Source: CAVZAB01 sp963773155 (GTDB lineage Bacteria > Pseudomonadota > Alphaproteobacteria > Rhizobiales > Beijerinckiaceae). Taken from it: a stretch of 64,000 bases of DNA. The notes beneath the pieces were generated by a model, which made no database searches, was not told the origin of the DNA, and saw only the letters and a program-made list of their open reading frames with translations. The position numbers and the translations under genes are program-made. Every line of letters begins with the position of its first letter. Positions within the stretch are counted from its first letter, which is position 1. Location of the stretch: NCBI GenBank assembly GCA_963773155.1, contig CAVZAB010000012.1, positions 62,001 through 126,000 on the forward strand, written 5' to 3'. Of the stretch, positions 25,204-34,162 are shown piece after piece.

Positions 25204-26280
25204 TCAGTTCACCAGTCGCTTGCCCGATTCGTTGTCGAACAAATGGACGAGGTTAGGATCGGGCGACAGGCGGATCGTCTCGCCCGGCTTGGCCGTGACC
25301 CGTTCGCGAAACAGGCAGACCACCTCCTGATCGCCGTTGCGGACATTGACTTGCGTCTCCGAGCCGGTTGGCTCGACGACGATGACTTCGGCGGGCATGC
25401 CGTCGGCGCTGACGTGAATATGCTCGGGGCGCATTCCGAGCGTCACCTTCCGGCCATCGGCCTGGGCCGCTTTGGCGGTGATCGGGAAGGCTAAGCCGCC
25501 GTCGCTGCGGAAAATCGGCTGGCCGGCAAGAATTTCGACGCGGCCGTTCAGAAAATTCATCGCCGGTGAGCCGATGAAGCCGGCCACGAAGAGATTGTCG
25601 GGATGATCGTAGAGATCGAGCGGTGCACCGATTTGTTCGACGACGCCGTCGTGCATGACGACGATTTTATCGGCCATGGTCATCGCCTCGATCTGGTCAT
25701 GCGTGACATAGACCGTCGTCGTGCGCAGGCGCTGATGCAATTCCTTGATTTCGGTCCGCATCGCAACCCTGAGCTTGGCGTCGAGATTGGACAACGGCTC
25801 GTCGAACAGGAAGACTTGCGGGTCGCGCACGATCGCCCGTCCCATTGCTACCCGCTGGCGCTGGCCGCCGGAAAGCTGGCGCGGATAGCGCTCGAGCAGC
25901 GGCGAGAGGCCGAGGATCGACGCGGCCTTGTCGACCCTGGCAGTAATCTCGGTTTTCGGCGCCTTGCGCAATTTCAACGAAAAGCCCATGTTTTCGGCAA
26001 CCGTCATATGCGGGTAGAGCGCGTAATTCTGGAATACCATGGCGATGTCGCGTTCCTTCGGAGGCACGTCGTTGACGACCCGCTCGCCGATCCGGATTTC
26101 GCCGCTGCTGATGTTTTCGAGGCCGGCAATCATCCGCAGCAGGGTTGACTTGCCGCAGCCGGAGGGACCGACCAGAATGACGAATTCGCCGTCCTTGATG
26201 TCGATGTTGACGCCGTGAATCACGGCGGCGGAACCGAACGATTTCCTAACGTCGCGGATTTCCACCGACGCCATCGCCAT
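25204..26280 (-). CDS. ugpC: sn-glycerol-3-phosphate/sugar-type ABC ATPase (UgpC/MsmK/MalK group)
   Basis: 358 aa. Walker A GPSGCGKST (about residue 38), Q-loop AMVFQNYALYPHMTV, signature RQLSGGQRQRVAMGRAIVRDP, Walker B FLFDEPLSNLDA, and H-loop TVYVTHDQIEAMTMADKIVVM. A C-terminal OB-type regulatory domain (about 240-350) is present with LGMRPEHIHV, as in MalK/UgpC. First gene of the minus-strand operon; the binding-protein gene follows after 46 bp. The symbol reflects the family; glycerol-3-phosphate specificity is not implied. Confidence 0.92.
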   Translation of the reverse strand: MAMASVEIRDVRKSFGSAAVIHGVNIDIKDGEFVILVGPSGCGKSTLLRMIAGLENISSGEIRIGERVVNDVPPKERDIAMVFQNYALYPHMTVAENMGFSLKLRKAPKTEITARVDKAASILGLSPLLERYPRQLSGGQRQRVAMGRAIVRDPQVFLFDEPLSNLDAKLRVAMRTEIKELHQRLRTTTVYVTHDQIEAMTMADKIVVMHDGVVEQIGAPLDLYDHPDNLFVAGFIGSPAMNFLNGRVEILAGQPIFRSDGGLAFPITAKAAQADGRKVTLGMRPEHIHVSADGMPAEVIVVEPTGSETQVNVRNGDQEVVCLFRERVTAKPGETIRLSPDPNLVHLFDNESGKRLVN

Positions 26281-26477
26281 CCTCCCCGTTTGGGCTCGCC
26301 GCGCGATGCCCGTTAGCCAATCCGATCTCGGCCGGAACTATGGTCCGGATCCTGTTGCTGCCGCATCCTCGGCTTGCGGCGATCTTCCGGCTGCATCATG
26401 ATGACGCGGAGTTCGATGAGAATGCAAGCGCGCTGAAGGCCGCGCTCGGCCGGCGGCCGGCTAGTTCGGGGAAGTGA
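26281..26477. other. Divergent intergenic region between the ABC operon and the 2-hydroxyacid dehydrogenase
   Basis: 197 bp between two divergently transcribed units. It should contain both promoters, but I see no convincing -35/-10 pair or inverted repeat. GGGGAAG at 26469-26474 is the ribosome site of the dehydrogenase gene starting at 26478. Confidence 0.5.
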
Positions 26478-27453
26478 ATGTTTGATGTTTTGATGCCTGA
26501 GCCGATGATGCCGCGTATTGAAGAGGGGCTCGCCAAGCGACTGCGCCTGCACAAACTGTGGGAGGCTGACGAGCGGGAGTTCGCGGCTTGGCGCAATTGC
26601 CGGGCAGATCCGCGGCATTGCGGCGGGCGGCGGGCATCTGCCGATCGACCAGGCGTTTATGGCGCGCTTCCCGCAGCTCGAAATTGTCGCAAGCTTTGGC
26701 GTCGGCTACGACCATGTCGATGCCGCTTGGGCCGGCCGCCATGGCATTGTCGTGACCAATACGCCGGACGTGCTGAATGAAGAGGTTGCCGATACCGCTC
26801 TGGGACTGCTCTTGTGCACGGTCCGGCGATTGCCGCAAGCCGACCAGCATGTCCGGTTGGACAAGTGGCCGGCCGGCGATTTCCCGCTCTCCCCCACTTT
26901 GCGGCGACGAACCATGGGGATTGTCGGGCTTGGCCGGATCGGCCGGGCGATCGCCCGGCGTGCCGAGGCCTTCGGACTGAAAATCGCCTATCACGGCCGT
27001 CGGCCGCAGCCCGGCATTCCCTATCTTTACTATCCGCGGCTGATCGACATGGCGGCCGCAGTCGACATTCTCATGCTCATCGTTCCAGGCGGCGCGGCGA
27101 CCCGCGGCCTGGTGTCGGCCGCGGTCCTGGCGGCGCTCGGCCCCGATGGCATCTTGATCAACGTGGCGCGCGGTTCGGTCGTCGATGAGGCAGCCCTGAT
27201 TGCCGCGCTCCAGTCCGGCAAGATCCTGGCAGCCGGGCTCGATGTCTATGCGGCGGAGCCGCACGTTGCGCCGGCGTTAATCGCGATGGACAATGTCGTT
27301 CTTTTGCCGCATGTCGGGTCGGCCAGCGAGGATGCGCGCGGGGCGATGGGCCAGCTCGTGGTCGACAATCTGGTCAATTGGTCGCAGGGCAATGGACCGC
27401 TGACACCGGTTGCCGAGACACCTTGGCCGAGGCCGGATAAGCCGGCAAGATAG
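26478..27453 (+). CDS. D-isomer specific 2-hydroxyacid dehydrogenase (frame interrupted near 26580-26592)
   Basis: The N-terminus is in one frame from the ATG at 26478 (MFDVLMPEPMMPRIEEGL..LHKLWEAD) and the rest in the next frame (AIAGQIRGIAAGGGHLPID onward). Removing one base in 26580-26592 gives 324 aa, normal for the family. The C-terminal part has VASFGVGYDHVDAA, the NAD site MGIVGLGRIGRAIARRAEAFG, INVARGSVVDEAALIAALQSG (catalytic Arg), a Glu in DVYAAEP and the His in LLPHVGSAS. The closest type is glyoxylate/hydroxypyruvate reductase. Unlike the other single frameshifts in the window there is no GANTC at the break; GAGTTC at 26577-26582 or GCTTGG just after are candidates. Confidence 0.82.
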
Positions 27454-27498
27454 CGGCCGAATCGCCGGCACAGGATCTGGTTTCCCGGGGAGATAGAC

Positions 27499-28324
27499 AT
27501 GCCCAGAATCGATAATTCCGGCACCGGCCGCGCGCGGCATTGGCGGGCAATCACGGCGTTGTTGGTTTTGCTGCCCGGCTCAGGCCGCGCGGCCGGGGAG
27601 GGATTCGAGCCGCAGGCGGCGGCGGGTCTGTGGGACTTGACCCTGTCGTCGACCAGCAAGCAATGCCGGATCACTTTGCGGATGCGATTCGGTGGCGCCC
27701 GGCTATGCGCTGGCAATGCCGGCCGGCTGCCGGCGTGCGCTGCCGGTCCTTACCGAGGTCATCGGCTGGACCAAGGAGGCCGACGGCCTGGCCCTCAAGG
27801 ACCTGTCGGGCGAGGTGATCTTGCAATTCTCGCCGCGCGGCGACGGCGCTTTTGAGGGCCGCAGCGCGGCCGGGGAAGTCTACAGCTTGGTCGCGGTCGA
27901 TGCCGCGAAACGGGCGCAATTCGTCAAGCCGCCGAGTGAAAAACCAGTGGGATTGCGACCGACCGCCGGCTTCCAGGTCGCTCAGGCAAAACCACTTGCC
28001 TCCGCCACCGCTGCCCCGGTCAGGGCCGGCGAAGTCCCGGGCCGTTATTCGGTCTGGCGCGAAGGGCCGAAGGACACTGGTTGCATGCTAACCCTCGACG
28101 ACAAGGGGCGCGGGCCCAAGGGCAGTTTCAAGGCCATTTTGTCGCCGGCTTGCCGCGACCAGGGATTTGTAATATTTGACCCGGCCGGCTGGGCGGTCGA
28201 AAAGGGCCGGCTGATTTTGACGGCGCGCAAGGGCCATCAGGCCCATTTCGACCTGCAGCCCGAGGTTGGCTGGAACAAGGACCCCAAGGATGGCGGGCGG
28301 CCGCTGGTTTTGAAAAAGATGTAG
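27499..28324 (+). CDS. Secreted protease-inhibitor-like protein with two Inh/AprI-type domains (frame interrupted near 27688)
   Basis: ATG at 27499 with GGGGAGA before it; signal peptide around AITALLVLLPGSGRA. The first domain reads AAGLWDLTLSSTSKQCRITLR, then continues in the next frame as APGYALAMPAGCRRALPVL, with two cysteines spaced as in AprI/Inh inhibitors. A second, related domain is at VPGRYSVWREGPKDTGCMLTLDD...LSPACRDQGFVIFDPAGWAVEKGRLILTARKG. Removing one base of GATTC at 27686-27690 gives 274 aa. Known Inh proteins are about 100-130 aa, single-domain periplasmic inhibitors of serralysin metalloproteases. No protease gene is adjacent. Confidence 0.7.
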
Positions 28325-28329
28325 CCAGC

Positions 28330-29328
28330 TCAGGTCGGCAATCTTGCCGCCGAGCTCGTCCTCGATATGCGCGCGGATGATCGTCGTCCATGTCCGGCTC
28401 GGCCCTGAAGCCGAGCGACAGTGCCCGCTGCGGGTCGAAATTGCGCGGCCAGCCAGCGACGATCTTGACGATGACGGGGTCCGGCTCGCGGCGGATGAGC
28501 GTGACGGCCTTCTGGCCGGCGACGCGGCCAAGCGCCGCGATCTCTCGCCGACTGTCACGGAGAGGCCCGGCATGGTGAGGTTGCGCCTGGCGCCGAGGCC
28601 GGACGTGTCCAGGCCGGCCGCGTGTCGCAGGAACTGCGACGGCGGCGCGCGGGCTCGCGACCCAATGCCGCACGTCGTCCGACACCGGCAGGATCGCTTC
28701 CTGTGCCGGCCAGGGGCTCGCGCAGGATGCCGGAGAAGAACCCGGACGCCGCCTTGTTGGGCTTGCCGGGCCGAACGCACGATCGTCGGCAGGCGGATGC
28801 CGACGCCGTCGAGGAAGCCGCGGCGGGAATAGTCCGCGAGGAGCAATTCGCCGATCGCCTTCTGAGTACCGTAGGAGGTCAGCGGCGTGTGGAAGAACTC
28901 GTCGCCGATCTTGTCGGGGAAGGGCGCGCCGAAGACGGCGATCGACGAGGTGAAGACGAGCTTCGGCCGGTAGCCGGCGGCCAGGGCCCTGTCGGATCGC
29001 CTCGAACAGGCGCTGCGTGCCGTCGAGATTGATCGCGGTAGCCCTTCTCGAAATCGGCCTCGGCCTCGCCCGAGACGATCGCCGCGAGATGGAAGATCAG
29101 GTCCGGCCGTCCGGCGACGAGCCGCTCCGCCACGCCCGGGTGCGACAGGTCGTCGGCCGAGCATGCGCACCGCGAAGGGCGCGCCGGCAGGTGCCGGCGG
29201 CGGCATGATCACGTCGGCAGCGTCGCCTTGGTGATCGCTTTGCCGCCGCACGATGTTCGTCCTTGGCAAGCCTTCTCGAGGAACTTGCGGCCGACCATTC
29301 CGGCCGCGCCGATGACGAGCATATGCAT
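28330..29328 (-). pseudogene. denD: D-erythronate dehydrogenase-like NAD-dependent epimerase/dehydratase, multiple frameshifts
   Basis: ATG at 29328 after GGAGG. The expected protein can be followed across all three minus frames: MHMLVIGAAGMVGRK (NAD site), then ADVIMPPPAPAGAPFAV, LVAGRPDLIFHLAAIVSGEA, AAGYRPKLVFTSSIAVFGAP, LTSYGTQKAIGELLLADYSR (YxxxK), GILREPLAG-type segment, LIRREPDPVIVKIVAGWPRNF and RAHIEDELGG. About ten one-base insertions or deletions separate these blocks, while within blocks the protein is well kept. DenD oxidises D-erythronate in four-carbon sugar-acid catabolism. It is either a recently broken gene or poor consensus sequence; the well-kept segments favour the latter. 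Confidence 0.75.
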
Positions 29329-29375
29329 TGGTCTACCTCCGGACCACGTTGCCCGTGTCGTGTCGCGCATCGCAC

Positions 29376-30129
29376 CTAAAGCGCGAAGCCGCCATCCGCG
29401 AGGTGGATCTGACCCGTCGTGTACGAGCTCATTCGTCGGAGGCGAGATAGACAGCGAGCATCGCGATCTCCTCGGCGTGCCGAGGCGTCCCATCGGCTGG
29501 CGGTCGACAAAGGCCTGGCGGACCTTGCGATCGGGCTTGCCCGGCTGATCTGCGCCAACTCCTCGATCCGCTCGTCGAGCGAGGGAGCTCTCGATCGTCC
29601 CCGGGCAAATCGCATTGCAGCGGATGCCCTGCTTGATGAAGTCGGCGGCGACGGCCTTTGGTCAGACCGATCACCGCGGCCTTCGTCGCGCCATAGACGT
29701 AGCGGTTCGGGATGCCGCGCACCGACGACGCGCCAGACGCAGATGTTGACGATCGAGCCGCCGCCCTTTTCCAGCATGCCGGGCAGGAAGGCGCGGATGG
29801 TGCGATGCATCGACTTGACGTTGATGTCGAAGGAGAAGTCCCAATCCTGCTCGGAGGAATCGAGCACGCGTGCCATGATGGACAAAGCCGGCGCAGTTGA
29901 ACAGGATGTCGACGGGTCCGAGCGACTTGGCGAGCGTGTCGACGGCTTCACTCGAGCGGACGTCGAGCGCTCGCGTCGCGGCGCCGGCAATATCGCGGAT
30001 CTTGCCTTCGTCAATATCGGTCGCCACGACGTGCGCTCCCTCGGCAAGAAACGCTTCTGCCGTGGCGCGGCCGATGCCGGCGCCGGCGGCGGTCAGGACG
30101 GCGACCTTTCCTTCCAATCGTTTGGCCAC
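29376..30129 (-). pseudogene. SDR-family oxidoreductase, multiple frameshifts
   Basis: GTG start at 30129 with AGGAG eight bases upstream. Frame 1 gives VAVLTAAGAGIGRATAEAFLAEGAHVVATDIDEGKI and DILFNCAGFVHHGT (TGxxxGIG and NAG-equivalent motifs). Then come, in other frames, LDSSEQDWDFSFDINVKSMHR, FLPGMLEKGGGSIVNI, YGATKAAVIGLTK (YxxxK), EEIAMLAVYLASDE and the end YTTGQIHLADGGFAL. The total span of 754 bp is one base more than a 250-codon SDR, so the indels nearly cancel. Best guess by segment is the 3-hydroxybutyrate/2-keto-3-deoxy-fuconate dehydrogenase type of SDR. Same strand as denD, 47 bp apart, same indel problem. Confidence 0.75.
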
Positions 30130-30254
30130 AATGGACTCCTGTTCTTTCTGCTTCGACGATGCGGCGCGGCGCAGCGTTCGGCTGGCCGGCCGATCCGCTC
30201 AGGATCGGCTGTTGTGGCCAGATCGGGCGTTGGAGCGACTGTTGGCGCCAAAGG

Positions 30255-30971
30255 TCATGAGGAACCGGCGCCGTTGAGCACCGAAAGAGAGGTTTTCTGA
30301 CCGCCTTCGGCATCGAAATTTTCAGGCGAGAGCCACAATTCGAAGGCGCGTTTTCTTTGCGGCCATTCGCTGTCGAGCATGGCGTACCAGGCGGTGTCGC
30401 GATTGCGTCCTTTGACGATCACGTGCTGGCGGAATATGCCTTCGAAACTGAAGCCCAATCGCTGGGCGGCGCGTTTGGACGGCGCATTGAGATCGTTGCA
30501 TTTCCATTCGTAACGGCGGTAGTGAAGCGTATCGAAAACATAGCGGGCAAGGAGATACATGGATTCCGTGGCCGCGATCGAGCGCTGCATGGCCGGGGTA
30601 AAAAGGATGTTACCGACTTCGATGACCCGATGCTGCGGTTCGATCCGCATCAAGGTCGCATAACCGCGGGCCCTACCGGTTTTTTTATCGATGATGGCGA
30701 AGAACAGCGGATCTTGCGACCGCGACTTCTCCTCGATATGGCGCAGGAACGCGGCCCGGTCGGGAAAGGGCGCTTCGTACAAATAGAGCCATAGCCGGTC
30801 TTTGTCTGGTCCATGCGCATCCGCATATAATTCGCCGGCATGCGCGGGCTCGAGCGGCACGAGCTCGACGTGGTCGCCCTCCAGGCGCACCCGCTGCGGA
30901 CGCAGGGCCGGCGTGGTGTCGATCTCTGGCCCGATCGGCAGACCAGTGGCGCGATCAATAACGGGCTCCAT
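30255..30971 (-). CDS. GNAT-family N-acetyltransferase (RimJ/RimL type)
   Basis: 238 aa from the ATG at 30971; the open frame runs further upstream but into the dehydratase gene. The sequence fits large GNATs: VRLEGDHVELVPLEPAHAGELY at the N-terminus, DPLFFAIIDKKTGRARGYATLMRIEPQHRVIEVGNILFTPAMQRS in the core, and YRRYEWKCNDLNAPSKRAAQRLGFSFEGIFRQHVIVKGRNRDTAWYAML, the typical C-terminal half of RimJ/RimL-like proteins. Substrate unknown. Probably co-transcribed with the dehydratase 31 bp upstream. Confidence 0.87.
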   Translation of the reverse strand: MEPVIDRATGLPIGPEIDTTPALRPQRVRLEGDHVELVPLEPAHAGELYADAHGPDKDRLWLYLYEAPFPDRAAFLRHIEEKSRSQDPLFFAIIDKKTGRARGYATLMRIEPQHRVIEVGNILFTPAMQRSIAATESMYLLARYVFDTLHYRRYEWKCNDLNAPSKRAAQRLGFSFEGIFRQHVIVKGRNRDTAWYAMLDSEWPQRKRAFELWLSPENFDAEGGQKTSLSVLNGAGSS

Positions 30972-31002
30972 TGATGTTGCCTGGCGAGGTTCTCGTGAGG
31001 GG

Positions 31003-32856
31003 TTAGTGATTGTCACGCGGTACCGCAGCCTTCTGCACGACGCGCTGGAATTTGATGGCTGGTTTGAGCACCATGCCCTCGTCGAACTGGTCGACGATGC
31101 TTCGTTGGATTTCCTGCCACGGCGTTTGGCTTGGCGGATATTTGAAGCCACCGTGCTTCGCCAGCGCGGCCCGCCGTTCGGCGAGTTCCGCATCGGAAAT
31201 CAGAATATTGGCGGTCCGCTTGTTCAAATCGATGCGCACCCGGTCGCCGGTCTTGAGCAGGGCAAGGCCACCGCCGGCAGCGGCTTCGGGCGAGGCATTG
31301 AGAATCGATGGCGATCCCGAGGTTCCCGATTGCCGGCCATCACCGATGCAGGGCAGGGCGCGGATGCCCTTTTTGATCAGGCTTGCCGGCGGCTGCATGT
31401 TGACGACTTCGGCGCCGCCAGGATAGCCGATCGGGCCGGTGCCGCGAATGAACAGCATGCAATGTTCGTCGATCTTAAGCTTCGGATCGTCGATCCGGTG
31501 ATGGTAATCCTCGGGGCCCTCGAAGACGATGGCGCGTCCTTCGAAGGCATTGGGATCCTTCGGGTTGACGAGATAGCGATTGCGGAATTCCGGCGAAATC
31601 ACGCTTGTCTTCATGACCGCGTGGTCGAACAGATTGCCGGTCAGCACGATAAAACCGGCGTCCTTGAGCAGCGGTTTGTCGATCGGCAGGATAACATCGG
31701 AATTTTCGCTCTCGCGGCCGCGGCAGTTCTCGCCGATGGTCTTGCCATTCACGGTCATGGCCCTTTCGTGAATGAGCTTCTTCTTGATCAATTCGTTGAT
31801 CACCGCGGGAACGCCACCCGCCCGATGATATTCCTCGCCGAGGTACTTGCCGGCTGGCTGCAGATTGACGAGCAAAGGCACCTTATGGGCAATGGTTTCC
31901 CATTCCTTGATCTCGAGCGGCACGCCGATATGGCGGGCGACGGCATTGATGTGAATGGTTGCATTGGTCGACCCGCCTATCGCGCTGTTGACGACCATTG
32001 CATTTTCCAGCGCCTGCCGGGTGATGATGTCGGAGGGCTTGAGATCTTCGTGGACCATTTCGACGATCCGCCGTCCGGTCGCATAGGCGATCTGGCCGCG
32101 CTCGCGATAGGGGGCCGGGATCGCCGCGCAACCGGGCAGGCTCATGCCGAGCGCTTCGGCAAGCGAGTTCATCGTGGTTGCCGTTCCCATCGTGTTGCAA
32201 TGCCCGACCGAAGGTGCGGAAGAGCCCACCAGCGCAATCATTTCCTCGTCGGTTATTTTGCCGGCTGCCCGTAGTTCACGGGCCTCCCACATGATCGTGC
32301 CCGACCCTGACCGCTCGCCCTTGTACCAGCCATTTAGCATGGGGCCGCCGGACAGAACTATGGCCGGCAAATTGACCGTTGCCGCGGCCATCAGACAGGC
32401 TGGCGTCGTCTTGTCGCAACCGGTTGTCAGGACCACGCCGTCGAGCGGGTAGCCATAGAGTGTCTCGACCAGGCCGAGATAGGCGAGGTTGCGGTCGAGA
32501 TTGGCGGTCGGCCGCTTGCCGGTTTCCTGAATCGGATGGACCGGGAATTCGAAGGCGACACCACCGGCCGCGGTAATGCCGTCACGCACCCGCTTGGCGA
32601 GCTCGATGTGATGGCGATTGCAGGGCGAAAGGTCGGAGCCGGTCTGGGCAATGCCAATGATCGGCTTGCCCGAGCGCAATTCGCCGGGGGTCAGGCCGAA
32701 ATTGACGTAGCGCTCCAGATAGAGCGCGGTCATGCCGGGATTTTCGGGGTTGTCGAACCATTGCTGCGATCGCAGCCGCAATTTGTCGAGCTTGTGCCCT
32801 TCGACGGGTGCCCTTGCCTTAGGCTTGCCGTTTCCCTTTCGATCATTCTTGGGCAT
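31003..32856 (-). CDS. IlvD/Edd-family dehydratase (sugar-acid dehydratase, arabonate/xylonate type)
   Basis: 617 aa from the ATG at 32856, with GGAGGA seven to eight bases upstream; an earlier ATG at 32877 would place that ribosome site inside the protein. Iron-sulfur cysteines are in SDLSPCNRHH, TTGCDKTTPAC and VGHCNTMGTA; MNSLAEALGMSLPGCAAIPA and the C-terminal GDGRQSGTSGSPSILNASPEAA are the family signatures. IlvD makes branched-chain keto acids, Edd makes KDPG, and the L-arabonate/D-xylonate group dehydrates aldonic acids; this sequence (RLRSQQWFDNPENPGMTALYLERY start) looks like the last group. Adjacent aldonate or sugar-acid genes (denD-like, 2-hydroxyacid dehydrogenase) agree. Confidence 0.88.
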   Translation of the reverse strand: MPKNDRKGNGKPKARAPVEGHKLDKLRLRSQQWFDNPENPGMTALYLERYVNFGLTPGELRSGKPIIGIAQTGSDLSPCNRHHIELAKRVRDGITAAGGVAFEFPVHPIQETGKRPTANLDRNLAYLGLVETLYGYPLDGVVLTTGCDKTTPACLMAAATVNLPAIVLSGGPMLNGWYKGERSGSGTIMWEARELRAAGKITDEEMIALVGSSAPSVGHCNTMGTATTMNSLAEALGMSLPGCAAIPAPYRERGQIAYATGRRIVEMVHEDLKPSDIITRQALENAMVVNSAIGGSTNATIHINAVARHIGVPLEIKEWETIAHKVPLLVNLQPAGKYLGEEYHRAGGVPAVINELIKKKLIHERAMTVNGKTIGENCRGRESENSDVILPIDKPLLKDAGFIVLTGNLFDHAVMKTSVISPEFRNRYLVNPKDPNAFEGRAIVFEGPEDYHHRIDDPKLKIDEHCMLFIRGTGPIGYPGGAEVVNMQPPASLIKKGIRALPCIGDGRQSGTSGSPSILNASPEAAAGGGLALLKTGDRVRIDLNKRTANILISDAELAERRAALAKHGGFKYPPSQTPWQEIQRSIVDQFDEGMVLKPAIKFQRVVQKAAVPRDNH

Positions 32857-32959
32857 TCCTGCTTCCTCCAACCCCACTTATTGCAAGTCCGCAACTTGCT
32901 TCGTCCGGAGAATGCTACTAACTGGCGTCTGAAATCAATCGCCAGTCTGGGGCGCCCGC

Positions 32960-34159
32960 ATGTCGCCTGCCATTTCGCTGCCGGTCGTTGCCGGCTTTTC
33001 GCGCCTGGGTGAGGAGAATGCCTTTGCGGTTCTTGCCCGGGCCACCCAATTGCAGCGGCAGGGCCGCGACATCATCAATCTCGGTATCGGCCAGCCGGAC
33101 TTTCAAACGCCGGGCCACATTGTCGAGGCGGCGGTCAAGGCGCTGCGCGACGGCCACCATGGTTATACGCCGGCGAACGGGCTGTTGGCCCTGCGCGAGG
33201 CAGTGGCGGTCGATCTGGCCAGGCGTTTCGCGGTCGACGTTTCACCCGAGCTGGTGATGATTGTGCCGGGTGGCAAAGTTACCATGTTCATGGCGATTTT
33301 GATGTTCGGGGAACCCGGAGCCGACATTCTCTATCCCGACCCGGGCTTTCCGATCTACCGCTCGATGATCGAATATACTGGAGCGCGGCCGATTCCGGTG
33401 CCGATCCGGGAAGAGAATGGCTTTGCCTTTTCGGCCGACGAGAGCCTGGCGCTGCTGACGCCGGCGACCCGCCTGTTGATACTCAATTCGCCCGCCAATC
33501 CGACCGGCGGCGTCACCCCCAAGGCCGAGATCGACAGGCTGGTGGCAGGTCTGGCGCAATGGCCGAATGTTGCCGTGCTCTCCGACGAAATCTATGGCCA
33601 GATGACCTACGACGGGCTGGCGCACCAGACCCTTCTTGCCTATCCCGAAATCCGCGATCGGCTGATTCTGCTCGACGGCTGGTCGAAGACCTATGCGATG
33701 ACGGGCTGGCGGCTCGGCTATTCGGTCTGGCCCGCGGCGCTTTACGACAATGCCCGCAAGCTCGCCGTCAATTCCTTTTCCTGCGTCAATGCTGCAGCGC
33801 AATACGCCGGTATCGCCGCGCTGCAGGGCCCGCAGGACGCGGTTGGCGCAATGGTTGGTGAATTTGATTGCCGGCGCCGGCTGGTCGTTGAGGGCCTGAA
33901 ACGCTTGCCCGGCGTGTCCTGCCGCATGCCCAAGGGCGCCTTCTACGCCTTCCCCAATGTCAAGGAAACTGGCTGGAAGGCCAAGGTGCTCGCTTCGTCT
34001 TTGTTGGAGGAGGCTGGGGTCGCGGTAATCGGCGGACCGGATTTTGGCATTTTCGGCGAGGGCTTCATCCGGATTTCCTACGCCAATTCCCAGGAGAATA
34101 TTCGCCGGGCTCTCGACCGGATCGATGCTTTTTTGCGCCGGCGCAACGATGCCGACTGA
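32960..34159 (+). CDS. Class I/II pyridoxal-phosphate aminotransferase
   Basis: 399 aa. Fold-I aminotransferase with INLGIGQPDFQTPGHIVEAAVKAL, GYTPANGLLALREAVA, the LNSPANPTGG motif (about residue 178), SDEIYGQMTYDG, the PLP lysine in LDGWSKTYAMTGWRLGY (about 243) and the C-terminal Arg region EGFIRISYANS. This is the aspartate/aromatic/alanine aminotransferase (AspB-like) group. Divergent from the dehydratase (103 bp apart) and convergent with the next dehydrogenase, whose stop is 3 bp away. Substrate specificity cannot be decided. Confidence 0.9.
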   Translation: MSPAISLPVVAGFSRLGEENAFAVLARATQLQRQGRDIINLGIGQPDFQTPGHIVEAAVKALRDGHHGYTPANGLLALREAVAVDLARRFAVDVSPELVMIVPGGKVTMFMAILMFGEPGADILYPDPGFPIYRSMIEYTGARPIPVPIREENGFAFSADESLALLTPATRLLILNSPANPTGGVTPKAEIDRLVAGLAQWPNVAVLSDEIYGQMTYDGLAHQTLLAYPEIRDRLILLDGWSKTYAMTGWRLGYSVWPAALYDNARKLAVNSFSCVNAAAQYAGIAALQGPQDAVGAMVGEFDCRRRLVVEGLKRLPGVSCRMPKGAFYAFPNVKETGWKAKVLASSLLEEAGVAVIGGPDFGIFGEGFIRISYANSQENIRRALDRIDAFLRRRNDAD

Positions 34160-34162
34160 ATC

